From NCBI GenBank assembly GCA_934635225.1, contig CAKTYZ010000018.1, positions 1 to 63,651 on the forward strand: a stretch of DNA of 63,651 nucleotides, written 5' to 3'. The position numbers and the translations under genes are program-made. The stretch's first letter is position 1; every line of letters begins with the position of its first letter. Source of the stretch: an uncultured Kiritimatiellota bacterium. Its GTDB lineage: Bacteria; Verrucomicrobiota; Kiritimatiellia; RFP12; UBA1067. Shown here in pieces: positions 26,241 through 34,447 of this stretch. The notes under the pieces were generated by a model, which worked only from the letters and a program-made list of their open reading frames with translations, was not told where the DNA came from and ran no database searches.

Positions 26241-27318
26241 GATTTGAGCTTTCGTCGCGAAGCGCGCGCGAGGTGACCTGGCCTTCGGGCGGCAGGTCCG
26301 CACGCGACTTGCCACATGCGTCCAACACCTTGTCCGTCGTCTGGAAATGGGCTTTGCAATGGTTCATGATCCATGTTGGGCCATGGGCGCGGACCATTTC
26401 CTCGGCGAGACTGCGAACACGCGGATCGGATGACCCCATCGGTATCTTCGGCGCGGTCTTCTTCGCCTCTCCCGACGCGGTGTTTGCCGCCAAGGCCCCA
26501 GAGCCAAAGACCTCCTCAGACATCTTCTGGATATCGCGGATGAACAGTTCGCGCGCGATGACTGACGCCGCCGCGACGGCGATGTCGCTTTCTGCCTTGT
26601 GCCGCTGCTCGACCGACGCCTCCTTGCCCCGAACCTTAAGGGCACGGCGAATCGTCAACTCGGTCGGCGCAAACTGATCGACAACGACGCGCGTACAGGC
26701 CGTACGCTTCGTCAGAAGCTCTTCAATAGCCGTACCGTGTGCCCACGCCAGCATGCGGTTGATGTTCTTGATCCTCGCGTACAGCCGATTGTAGGCGGAG
26801 GGGCCGAGTTTCACGACCGCATAGCCGTCCGGACCAAGCAACTTGCGCAACGCCGCGCCCGCCACCAAGACCGCCTTGTCCGTCATCTGCTTACAGTCTT
26901 TGACGCCCAGCTTGACCATCTCGTCCGACAGTCGTTCGTCCGTATACGCACAGCAGACGACGAGCGGGCCGAAATAGTCGCCCTTGCCCGACTCGTCGCT
27001 TCCCGCATGGGCGGAGAAAAGCTCGGGCGAGAGGATCTTTTCATAGCCGAGCGAGACGGGCACGACGCCCTTCGGCTCCAGTTGGAACTCGACGAAGTCC
27101 TGTGCACCGGAACCTTGCACGCAGAGCTTGCGCTTGCCATGCTTCTCCTTTGCATAGAGCGTCGCGTTGAACCGGTCGCCTTCAATGGAATAAAGCGAAT
27201 AGGGAACTTCGCGCTTGCGATAGTTTCCCGTGACCATGACCCCCAGCAGGATCTCCTGCTGGTCGTTCGTCAACTCGAACGTGAAGGTCGTCTTCTTCTG
27301 TGGTTCTTCGTCTGTCAC
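26227..27318 (-). CDS. rnhC: Ribonuclease HIII
   Basis: Degrades RNA in RNA-DNA hybrids. The N-terminal part is a TBP-like substrate-binding domain (residues 1-110). The catalytic domain starts GSDESGKGDYFGPLVV, the RNase HIII form with DE as first acidic pair, followed by DCKQMTD, VVVDQFAP and the AESDIAVAAASVIAR segment with the last acids. A Lys/Ala-rich insertion and a Ser-rich tail make it 363 residues, longer than the usual 300-310. The GTG at 27318 is preferred because it overlaps the galM stop (GTGA); an ATG inside galM at 27387 is the alternative. Confidence 0.92.
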   Translation of the reverse strand: MTDEEPQKKTTFTFELTNDQQEILLGVMVTGNYRKREVPYSLYSIEGDRFNATLYAKEKHGKRKLCVQGSGAQDFVEFQLEPKGVVPVSLGYEKILSPELFSAHAGSDESGKGDYFGPLVVCCAYTDERLSDEMVKLGVKDCKQMTDKAVLVAGAALRKLLGPDGYAVVKLGPSAYNRLYARIKNINRMLAWAHGTAIEELLTKRTACTRVVVDQFAPTELTIRRALKVRGKEASVEQRHKAESDIAVAAASVIARELFIRDIQKMSEEVFGSGALAANTASGEAKKTAPKIPMGSSDPRVRSLAEEMVRAHGPTWIMNHCKAHFQTTDKVLDACGKSRADLPPEGQVTSRALRDESSNHGNG

Positions 27319-28418
27319 TTCGCCGAGAAACGGAATTCTGTCGTGGACGAGTAGACCTCGCCCGGCTTGACGAAGACGGACGGCCATTTCGGATGATTCG
27401 GCGAATCCGGCGCGTGCTGCGTCTCAAGCGCACAACCGCAGCGGAACGAGAGATGCTCGCCCCCCTTCGCCGTCTGGTCGTAACTCGCCCAGTTCGCCGT
27501 GTAGACCTGCAGACACGGCTCGGTCGTCCAGACCGCGACGCGCCGCCCATTCAGCGGACACGAAAGTTCGGCAGCAAGGTTTAAGCGCTTCGACTTCCTC
27601 TTCGTCGCCATCTCGCCCTTGTCAAGAATCCAGCAGTGGTCATAACCCTTGCCGATCTCAAGGTCACGGTTCGCGGCATTGATCCTCTCACCAATGCGCA
27701 TGCCCTTCGTGAAGTCAAACGGCGTGCCCGCAACAGCCTTGACCTTGCCGGTCGGGATCTGTCCCACATCCGTCGGCAAATAGCCCTTCGCAGGAATCTT
27801 GAGGATGTGGTCCTCAATCGTTCCGCCGGCCTCGCCCTTGAAGTTGAAGTAGACATGCTGCGTCATGTTGATCGGCGTCATCTTGTCCGTCACGGCTTCG
27901 TAATCAACGCGCCAAACGTTCTTTTCCGTCAGCGTGTACGTGACCTTGACCTCAACCTTGCCGGGGAATCCCTCGTCACCGTCCGGCGAAACGTGCGTGA
28001 AGACGACTCCGACGTCCGTCCCCTTCACAAACGGCGCGGCTTTCCAGACATAGGCATCCCAGCCGCGCGCGCCGCCGTGCAGATTGCAACCGATGCCTCC
28101 CGGCGCATTGTTGAGCGAGAGGAGCCTGTATGTCCGGCCAGCCATCTTGAAGGCGCCCTGCGCGATGCGATTGCCGTAACGTCCGATGATGCAGCCCCAA
28201 TACGGGTCACCATTGTCCCAGCCCACCGGAGAATCGAAACCGACGACGACGTCCTTGAGGTTGCCCCTCTTGTCGGGCGTAAAGAGCTTCACGATCTTTC
28301 CGCCGTAGTCCGAAACCTCCATCACAACGCCGCCAGCGCCGCAAAGGGTGTATTTCTTGGCCCTCTCGCCATATTTGGTCACGCCGAACGCGGACACTCG
28401 ATAAAATGGTTTTCTCAT
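27315..28418 (-). CDS. galM: Aldose 1-epimerase (mutarotase)
   Basis: Interconverts alpha and beta anomers of galactose or glucose. The 367-residue protein shows the GalM pattern: GRYGNRIAQGAF (conserved Arg), GGARGWDAYVW, TQHVYFNFKGEAGG with active-site His, and a C-terminal EFRFS after VFVKPGEVY; the usual catalytic Glu is expected in the closing stretch. It has no clear signal peptide, so it is probably cytoplasmic. The -10 box lies 9 nt before the ATG. It heads the run galM-rnhC-queE-truB-ribF. Confidence 0.93.
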   Translation of the reverse strand: MRKPFYRVSAFGVTKYGERAKKYTLCGAGGVVMEVSDYGGKIVKLFTPDKRGNLKDVVVGFDSPVGWDNGDPYWGCIIGRYGNRIAQGAFKMAGRTYRLLSLNNAPGGIGCNLHGGARGWDAYVWKAAPFVKGTDVGVVFTHVSPDGDEGFPGKVEVKVTYTLTEKNVWRVDYEAVTDKMTPINMTQHVYFNFKGEAGGTIEDHILKIPAKGYLPTDVGQIPTGKVKAVAGTPFDFTKGMRIGERINAANRDLEIGKGYDHCWILDKGEMATKRKSKRLNLAAELSCPLNGRRVAVWTTEPCLQVYTANWASYDQTAKGGEHLSFRCGCALETQHAPDSPNHPKWPSVFVKPGEVYSSTTEFRFSAK

Positions 28419-28427
28419 TATGTCCGT

Positions 28428-28436
28428 ATTATACCA
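28428..28436 (-). promoter_or_regulatory. Extended -10 promoter of galM operon, near-leaderless
   Basis: TGGTATAAT on the minus strand, 9 nt between hexamer and ATG. Exactly 39 nt separate the hexamer from the dispersed repeat that starts at 28473. Confidence 0.65.
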
Positions 28437-28472
28437 TCCTCATGCACCCCGCGTCTACCACATTCGGGCCGG

Positions 28473-28508
28473 GGAAATGGTAATATCTAACGGGTCAGCA
28501 AAGAAGAG
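28473..28508 (+). repeat. Dispersed repeat copy 2 (head only)
   Basis: GGAAATGGTAATATCTAA followed by the CGGGTCAGCAAAGAAGAG core. Similarity to the other copies fades right after. The following 140 nt lead into an IS110 remnant and hold no other gene. Confidence 0.8.
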
Positions 28509-28655
28509 GCGACTGGCCCGTACACCCCCAGGCACGGCGATCCGGCCCATAGCTCGGCGTCGCCACTTTGCGTGGTCAATAAGCTGAATGGCTGCAAGGG
28601 CTGTGGGCCCTGCAAGGTCCGGCAGTTGCTTTCAGCTCGTATGAGAAAGCATGCC

Positions 28656-28985
28656 ATGAATCAGTCCAGAATGCGCGTAGGAGTGGATGTCGGCAAGGAC
28701 AGCCTTGACATCCGCCATCCAGACGGAACCAAGGAACACATCAAAAACACAAGGCGATTCCGAACCAAACTCATCAAGAAGGCAAAGGGCCTCGGGACCA
28801 TCGACAGCATCAAGGCCACGGGACCGCATGAGGAACTCCTCGCCGACGAATGCCGCGTCGCTGGCGTCGCCAAAGGAAAAGCCTGGTCGGCCCCGAAAGG
28901 CATAGCAGCCAAACCATCCATGATTCCATCCCGCCGGCGCCATGACTTCGCAGCGTCCGTGAAGCCATTGTCGCAATCCTGTCAA
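28656..28985 (+). pseudogene. IS110-family transposase remnant
   Basis: The reading frame from the ATG at 28656 starts MNQSRMRVGVDVGKDSLDI, the DEDD transposase N-terminus with its first Asp, then SIKATGPHEELLADECRVAG aligned to the family's EATGGYE block. The catalytic Glu of that block is Lys here. Similarity weakens after residue 85, and the Transposase_20 half is missing. It is one of the few plus-strand coding traces left of 51 kb. It is a dead fragment; no terminal repeats are expected for IS110 and none are seen. Confidence 0.65.
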
Positions 28986-29176
28986 ATCAAGCCCCCCCCC
29001 CCTGCTGTCTTCTCCCTGCGCTGGTGCGTAAATTCAGCATCGGCATGTTAAATTGTTCTTTCTCTGCGGTCGCGGCTTCCGCGAACGCCACGAGCGTCAG
29101 CCGCTTTGCAACCCTTTTTTTTTCATCGTCTGCGGCGAACATTCCTTCCTTCTGTCTGGGAAGAGAACGCGATGGC
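28986..29176. other. Intergenic stretch with no gene found
   Basis: It contains a run of nine or more C at about 28992, a TTTTTTTTT tract near 29117 and no convincing reading frame. It may be debris from the IS110 event and the 3' region of argS. Confidence 0.5.
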
Positions 29177-30886
29177 TCAGATATGAGACGGCGTTTTGAT
29201 GCCGAGAAGATTGAGACCTGTCTTAAGAACCTTGCCGAAGAGTGCGCAGAGGCGCAGTCGCGCATTGCGGACCGTCTCCTCACTCTTCAATATCGGCGCA
29301 TTCTGGTAGAACGAGCTGTACAACTGCGCCGTCTGGAAGAGGTAATCCGCCAAAACGGACGGCTTGTAGGCTTCCGCCGCACGCACGACCGCGCCCGGGA
29401 ACTCCAACAGCTGAAGCGCCAGACGCTTCTCATGGGACGTCCGAAGGGAAAAGGAGAAAGGAACAGGCGCGAGACCCGCGACATTCTCCGCTTTTTCGCA
29501 TCCCGCCATGCCGCTTTTCTCCAGCAACGAGCAGACGCGCGCATAGGCATACTGGAGATACGGCCCCGAATTGCCTTCAAGGGCCAGAGCCTTGTCCCAG
29601 CTGAAGTCTATGTCCGTAATCGGATCGTGCGAGAGGTCCGAATACTTCACGGCACCAATGCCGATCTGCGAGGCCAATTCGCGCGTGCCGTCGCGATCCT
29701 TGACAATCTCGTAAGCGCGGCGTTCGGCTTCGGACAGAAGTTCGTCCAACTTGATGAGATTGCCTTCGCGCGTGGAGATCGCCTTGCCCTGATAGCTCAT
29801 GAGACCAAACGGGACATGGACGAGCTGGACCTTGTCATATCCCATCTTGCGCGCGATGCTGAACCACTGCTTGAAGTGAAGCTGCTGACGCGCATCCGTC
29901 ACGTAGATGATGCGCTCTGGGTCGTATTCGCTGACGCGCGATTCGACGCACGCAAGGTCCGACGTCGTGTAGTTATAGCCGCCATCTGACTTGCGGACAA
30001 TGGCGACGCCCAGTTTCTCCGTCTCCAGGTTGACGACGAGCGCACCCTCCGATTCGACGGCCAGCCCCATCTTCTGCAGTTTCTCGACGACGCCCGGCAT
30101 CATCGCGTTGTAGAACGATTCGCCGCGATAGGTGTCGAACTTGACGCCAAGCTTTTGGTACATGCGGTCGAACTCGCCGATGGAAATGTCGATGAACTTC
30201 TTCCAGAGCGCCAGGTTCTCCGCATCGCCTTGCTGGAGCTTCACAAGTTCGCGCTTGCAGTCCTCCTTCCAGACGCCGTCCTCCCCCTTCGCCTTCGCCG
30301 CCGAGAGGACATAGCATTTCTCCAGATTCGCAACCGTGAGGTTGTCGCGCTCCTCCTGCGTCAGGCATTCGCGATATCCCTTGATGAGAATGCCGAACTG
30401 CGTGCCCCAGTCTCCGAGGTGGTTGTCGGCGATGACCTCGTAGCCAAGCGCACGAAAGATCCGGTCAATCGCGCAGCCGATTACCGTCGAACGGATGTGC
30501 CCAATGTGCATCTGCTTCGCCGCGTTCGGAGACGAATAGTCGATGACGATCCTCTTGCCCGCGCCGCTTTGCGGAATGCCCACCTTCGGCGCATTGTCAA
30601 GCGACATGAGCTGAGACGCGAGCCAGTCCGTCGAGACCGTAAGGTTCAGGAAGCCCGGCCCCGCGATCTCGACTTTCTCAAAGGTCCCCTCGCCTGAAAG
30701 GATCTCCGCGACCTTCGTACCGATTTCACGTGGGTTCGCGTGCAGCCTCTTCGCGAGCTTGAGCGCATCGTTGCACTGGTAATCGCCGAACCTCGGATCA
30801 GTTGCGGGAAGAACGCGGACAAAGGAGAAGTCTTCTCCCGGAAAAGCCTTCTCAAAGGCCGACTTGACGATTTCGCTGAGTTCCAT
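29177..30886 (-). CDS. argS: Arginyl-tRNA synthetase
   Basis: Charges tRNA-Arg. The 569 residues are normal length. An N-terminal Add1 domain precedes the class I core: the HIGH-like site is SPNAAKQMHIGHIRSTVIG, and the KMSKS site is represented by GKAISTREGNLIKLDEL, as usual for ArgRS. The C-terminal DALR anticodon domain ends LLGIKTPSHI. It lies 63 nt after tyrA; a TGGTATAGA box at the end of tyrA could give it a separate transcript. Confidence 0.97.
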   Translation of the reverse strand: MELSEIVKSAFEKAFPGEDFSFVRVLPATDPRFGDYQCNDALKLAKRLHANPREIGTKVAEILSGEGTFEKVEIAGPGFLNLTVSTDWLASQLMSLDNAPKVGIPQSGAGKRIVIDYSSPNAAKQMHIGHIRSTVIGCAIDRIFRALGYEVIADNHLGDWGTQFGILIKGYRECLTQEERDNLTVANLEKCYVLSAAKAKGEDGVWKEDCKRELVKLQQGDAENLALWKKFIDISIGEFDRMYQKLGVKFDTYRGESFYNAMMPGVVEKLQKMGLAVESEGALVVNLETEKLGVAIVRKSDGGYNYTTSDLACVESRVSEYDPERIIYVTDARQQLHFKQWFSIARKMGYDKVQLVHVPFGLMSYQGKAISTREGNLIKLDELLSEAERRAYEIVKDRDGTRELASQIGIGAVKYSDLSHDPITDIDFSWDKALALEGNSGPYLQYAYARVCSLLEKSGMAGCEKAENVAGLAPVPFSFSLRTSHEKRLALQLLEFPGAVVRAAEAYKPSVLADYLFQTAQLYSSFYQNAPILKSEETVRNARLRLCALFGKVLKTGLNLLGIKTPSHI

Positions 30887-30949
30887 AATGATAATAAGGA
30901 TCTTGTAACTGATGCCACCGTGAAAAGCACGACACGATTCATGCCTGTT

Positions 30950-32044
30950 CTATACCACGAGGAGCTTGCGTGCTCGTTCGAGTTCCCCCCTTTTTGCGTC
31001 CGCGCCAGCGGCAATGAACGCCTTCAGCGCAGATGCGTCCTGCGCGTCCAATGCGGCGCGAAACGTCGCCAGACGCCCAATGAAGTCGTCCAGGACCGCC
31101 AAAAGCGCCACGCGATCGGCCAAATAGAGCGCCGCCCATGTCTCCGGGTCTATGATGGCGATGCGCGACATGTTCGCGAAACTGCCCGCTGAGAAGCCCA
31201 CGGAATCCGCGACGCGCGGATCCTGCGCATAAGCCGAGGCGATCACGTGGCCAAGCTGGCTCGTGAAGGCAATCATCTCGTCATGCCGCGCGGGCGTCGT
31301 CACGACAGTCTGCGCGAAGCCCAGCGAGAGGAAGAAACGCTTCAGCGCGGCAAGGTCCGCATCCGCCGCATCCGGGCACAGCACCATCGACTTGCCGATG
31401 AAAAGGTCCGCCGTCGAATTCTCAAAGCCCGTCACTTCCTTGCCCGCCATCGGATGTCCGCCGATGAAACGCCAACCGCCCTGCGGAATCTTCGCCATCT
31501 CGCGGCAGATTTCCGTCTTGACGCCACAAATGTCAACGACCGTCGCACCCGCCTTGAAGTCCGGCGCATGCGCACGAATCCACGGCGCAATCGCGTCGGG
31601 CGGCAGACAGACAAGGACGATGTCCGCACGCGACAGGCCTTCGCTCTCGCCGTGATGCAGAGGCGTCACGTCATATCCGGCGCGAAGCGCGGCCTTGTAG
31701 AACGAACCGCCGATCAGACCCATCCCGACGACGGCAACGGTGAAATCGCCCGCCTTGACCGTGTTGGCAAGCTGAGCGCGTTGCCGCGATTTCGCGACAT
31801 CGAACAGCGTCCGAAAGACCGTCTTCACTTCATCCGAGAAGTCATCGCCGGCCTTCTCGCCAACGGCTTCAAGAATCGCCTCCTCGCGCGTCGGGTCGCA
31901 AACGGCCTTGCCTGTCCGACGCTTCGCCTCGGCGATTTCGCGAACAGTCTTCAGCCGACGAATGACCAATGCCGAGAGATCGCGGTCTATCGCGTCAATC
32001 TCGGCACGAAGCGCTTCAAGAGACTTCGGCTCGGCCTCTTCCAT
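30950..32044 (-). CDS. tyrA: Chorismate mutase / prephenate dehydrogenase fusion
   Basis: Two steps of tyrosine synthesis in one protein (364 residues). Residues 5-85 are an AroQ chorismate mutase (LEALRAEIDAIDRDLSALVIRRL, with EIAEAKR). Residues 100-364 are a TyrA dehydrogenase: VAVVGMGLIGGSFYKAA for NAD, IGGHPMAGKEVTGF with the key His-Pro, and LGHVIASA. The fusion order matches enterobacterial T-protein. The start is ATG at 32044, 7 nt after the preceding stop; a TTG at 32062 is less likely. Confidence 0.94.
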   Translation of the reverse strand: MEEAEPKSLEALRAEIDAIDRDLSALVIRRLKTVREIAEAKRRTGKAVCDPTREEAILEAVGEKAGDDFSDEVKTVFRTLFDVAKSRQRAQLANTVKAGDFTVAVVGMGLIGGSFYKAALRAGYDVTPLHHGESEGLSRADIVLVCLPPDAIAPWIRAHAPDFKAGATVVDICGVKTEICREMAKIPQGGWRFIGGHPMAGKEVTGFENSTADLFIGKSMVLCPDAADADLAALKRFFLSLGFAQTVVTTPARHDEMIAFTSQLGHVIASAYAQDPRVADSVGFSAGSFANMSRIAIIDPETWAALYLADRVALLAVLDDFIGRLATFRAALDAQDASALKAFIAAGADAKRGELERARKLLVV

Positions 32045-32051
32045 TCGGTCT

Positions 32052-32969
32052 TCAGCCCTCAATCTTCTTCACGACGCTCGTGCAGGCCTTGAGGACACCC
32101 GCGACATCCGCAAGATTGGACGGGATGATCATCGTGTTGTTCGTCTTCGCGAGATTGCCGAATTGCGCAAGATACTGCTGGGCGAGCTGCATGTTGACGG
32201 ATTCCAGCCCGCCCTTCTCGCCGATCGCCTCAGCGACTTTGCGGATGCCAGAGGCCTGCGCCTCAGCCACAAGCAGGATTTCCTGCGCCTTGCCCTCCGC
32301 CTCGTTGATGCGACGGGTACGTTCACCCTCCGACAGCGCAATCGCCTGTTGGCGTTCGCCTTCCGCGCGGTTGATCTTAGACTGGCGCTCGCCCTCGGAT
32401 TCGGCGATCATCGCCCGCTTTTCGCGTTCGGCGCGCATTTGCTTCTCCATCGCATCGCGAATCGTCTGCGGCGGCGTGATGTTCTTGATCTCGTAGCGCG
32501 TCACCTTGATGCCCCACGGATCGCTTGCCTTGTCCACCGCCGAGACAATCGCCGCGTTGATGGACGTGCGCTCCTCGAAACTGCGGTCCAGGTCGAGCTT
32601 GCCCATCTCGGAACGCATCGTCGTCTGCGCGAGCTGCGTCGTCGCGAAGAGGTAGTTGCCGATGCCATACGAAGCCTTCACGGGGTCCATCACCTGAACA
32701 TAGAGAATGCCGTCAACCGAAACGGCAATGTTGTCCTTCGTGATGCACTCCTGCGGCGGAACGTCAATCGCCTGTTCCTTCAGCGTGTGCTTGTAGGCGA
32801 TCTTGTCGATGAACGGGATGAGGATGTGAAAACCCGCATCCAGCGTACAGCTGTATTTGCCGAGCCGTTCGACGATATAGGCCGTCTTCTGCGGCACGAC
32901 GATGGCCGTCTTTAGAATGGCAATCAAGACGATAAAGGCTACAATGCCGAAGAATATAAGTGCGCCCAT
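32052..32969 (-). CDS. SPFH/band 7 stomatin-like membrane protein (QmcA type)
   Basis: The product has 305 residues: one N-terminal membrane helix (residues 3-24), then the band 7/PHB domain (VPQKTAYIVERLGKYSCTLDAGFH) and a long coiled coil with SEGERQSKINRAEGERQQAI repeats. This is the bacterial slipin/paraslipin layout. Such proteins form ring-like scaffolds in the inner membrane and often pair with an NfeD protein, which is not present here. AAAGGAG precedes the ATG. tyrA follows at 7 nt, so the two are likely co-transcribed. Confidence 0.93.
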   Translation of the reverse strand: MGALIFFGIVAFIVLIAILKTAIVVPQKTAYIVERLGKYSCTLDAGFHILIPFIDKIAYKHTLKEQAIDVPPQECITKDNIAVSVDGILYVQVMDPVKASYGIGNYLFATTQLAQTTMRSEMGKLDLDRSFEERTSINAAIVSAVDKASDPWGIKVTRYEIKNITPPQTIRDAMEKQMRAEREKRAMIAESEGERQSKINRAEGERQQAIALSEGERTRRINEAEGKAQEILLVAEAQASGIRKVAEAIGEKGGLESVNMQLAQQYLAQFGNLAKTNNTMIIPSNLADVAGVLKACTSVVKKIEG

Positions 32970-33006
32970 GGCAATCTCCTTTTCTGTTGAAGTTGGTTTG
33001 GGAGGG

Positions 33007-33015
33007 ATTATATCA
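33007..33015 (-). promoter_or_regulatory. Extended -10 promoter of the stomatin-like/tyrA unit
   Basis: TGATATAAT on the minus strand, 37 nt before the ATG. Unlike the leaderless set it is followed by a leader with AAAGGAG. Confidence 0.6.
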
Positions 33016-33060
33016 CATTTTCAGTTCTCCAAGCAAATCCGCCGCCGCACGCATGACGGC

Positions 33061-33525
33061 TTAGAGAAGGCCGCGCACACGGAGATTCCGTACGGCTTTC
33101 TTGTAGGCGACCTGTGACGCCGGGTCCGAACGCCCCATCAGGGCTGCGGCATTCTGCCGCGTCAAGAAGTCGTTCTTCCAGGAGCCGTCCGGGTTCTGCG
33201 TGCGGATCATCTCCTGCACGGCCGCGTCATTGCGCATCAAGGCGAGACGATACTCGTTCTCGGCCGTCGTCGCCCGCACGGTGTAGACCTTCGCCTTGGG
33301 AGACTCTGCCCGCGGGGAGCGAAAGACGACGCCAAGGCCAAGGAACACCAGAAGCGATGCGGCTGCGAGATAGCTGATCGTCCAGCCGGCCAGATGCCCG
33401 CGCCGTTCACGGCGCATGGATTCCGGCGGCCTCTCCGCCGGGCGGTAAGCCGACAAGAGCCGGTCAACGACCTCGCGGTAACCGGGTCCCATCTCGTCCA
33501 GCGTCTCCTCAAGGTCTTTTGTCAT
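33061..33525 (-). CDS. Single-pass membrane protein, putative sigma-factor partner
   Basis: The product has 154 residues: a charged cytoplasmic start (MTKDLEETLDEMGPGYREVVDRLL), one membrane helix at about residues 50-70 (ISYLAAASLLVFLGLGVVF), and an outer part with a repeat-like region (MIRTQNPDGSWKNDFLTRQNAAAL) resembling prenyltransferase/squalene-cyclase repeats. Position and topology suggest an anti-sigma or signal-sensing partner, but no zinc HxxxCxxC motif is present. It overlaps the end of the sigma gene by 17 nt, so translation is probably coupled. Confidence 0.72.
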   Translation of the reverse strand: MTKDLEETLDEMGPGYREVVDRLLSAYRPAERPPESMRRERRGHLAGWTISYLAAASLLVFLGLGVVFRSPRAESPKAKVYTVRATTAENEYRLALMRNDAAVQEMIRTQNPDGSWKNDFLTRQNAAALMGRSDPASQVAYKKAVRNLRVRGLL

Positions 33526-34000
33526 CAAACATCTCCTTCAGTTTCTTCAATGCGTTCGACATGCGCGACTTCACGGTCCCGACCGGAATTCCCAGGATCT
33601 CGCCGACTTCGGCATATGGAAGGTCCTGGAGAACGCCAAGCTCAACCACTTCACGCAAAGGCTCGGACAGCTGCGAAACCGCCCATCGGACATCTTCTCG
33701 CACCCCCAGCGCGTCGGGAAGCGCGGCCGTCGGCTGACATTTGCCCCAACCTTCCTCCCGCGCCTCGCGACGCGTCTGCCGCCTCAGGGCGTCGATGCGG
33801 ACCTGCCGCGCCAGCATGAAGAGAAATGTCGAGAGCTTCGCCGTCGGCTGGTAGGTGCGTCGGTAGTTCCAAAGCCGCAAGTAGGTCTCTTGGACAAGAT
33901 CCTCGCCTTCAAAGAGTGAAACGCCCTGACGGCAGAAGAAGTTCAAAAGATTTCTCTCAAACTTCCTCGCCTCTTCCATCAGGGCCTGATCGTCGGTCAT
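33509..34000 (-). CDS. ECF-type RNA polymerase sigma factor
   Basis: The product has 163 residues. Region 2 (residues 12-80) contains the core-binding segment GEDLVQETYLRLWNYRRTY and STFLFMLARQVRIDALRR for the -10 element. Region 4 (residues 100-160) ends in an HTH: DLPYAEVGEILGIPVGTVKSRMSNALKKL. It is a clear group IV factor. Its ATG overlaps the stop of the upstream CvpA-like gene (ATGA), and a membrane protein gene follows. The regulon is unknown. Confidence 0.92.
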   Translation of the reverse strand: MTDDQALMEEARKFERNLLNFFCRQGVSLFEGEDLVQETYLRLWNYRRTYQPTAKLSTFLFMLARQVRIDALRRQTRREAREEGWGKCQPTAALPDALGVREDVRWAVSQLSEPLREVVELGVLQDLPYAEVGEILGIPVGTVKSRMSNALKKLKEMFDDKRP

Positions 34001-34413
34001 GACACTCCCGTCAGAGCAAGCGCCTGCTCCAAAAGAACGGACTTAACTGGCCAAATGTCCGACAAGACCAGAAGATAGGATGCCGCCAAGGCCAACGCGA
34101 ATCCGCTCAGGGCCGCGACAAAGAAGCCAAAGATCGCATCTCCCGGTTGCGCCAGAAGACGATGGACGACCATTCGGACAATCTTTCGCGCCACCCCGAA
34201 AGCCACCAGCGCCAACGCGAATGACGACAGCGCACGCGCCCAGCCGGCATCGAACCAGTCAAGAGAGGCGTACCAGACGATTCGCCCCACAACCGCCGCG
34301 CCAACAGTCCCCGCCAAAAACGCAAGAGCCCCCGAGAGACCGCCGATCAAGCCAAAAACCGACGCGACCGCCGCCGCGCCGAGGATGACATAATCTGCTG
34401 GAAGAAAGTTCAT
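33997..34413 (-). CDS. CvpA-family membrane protein
   Basis: With the ATG at 34413 the product has 138 residues and four hydrophobic segments: FLPADYVILGAAAVASVFG, GALAFLAGTVGAAVVGRIV, ALSSFALALVAFGVARKIV and IFGFFVAALSGFALALAAS. The layout fits the CvpA (colicin V production) family, membrane proteins linked to envelope stress and biofilm. It opens the operon CvpA-like/ECF sigma/membrane partner. The -10 box lies 7 nt before this ATG, which excludes longer upstream starts. Confidence 0.78.
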   Translation of the reverse strand: MNFLPADYVILGAAAVASVFGLIGGLSGALAFLAGTVGAAVVGRIVWYASLDWFDAGWARALSSFALALVAFGVARKIVRMVVHRLLAQPGDAIFGFFVAALSGFALALAASYLLVLSDIWPVKSVLLEQALALTGVS

Positions 34414-34420
34414 GCTGAAG

Positions 34421-34429
34421 ATTATATCA
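34421..34429 (-). promoter_or_regulatory. Extended -10 promoter of the sigma-factor operon, leaderless
   Basis: TGATATAAT on the minus strand, 7 nt between hexamer and ATG. It lies inside the 35-nt gap after the glycosyltransferase gene. Confidence 0.65.
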
Positions 34430-34447
34430 TATTCGACGCGCCTTGCG

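Noticed and set aside
29024..29989. Plus-strand gene after the IS110 fragment
   Set aside because: Mostly antisense to argS; the first 150 nt carry no recognisable protein.
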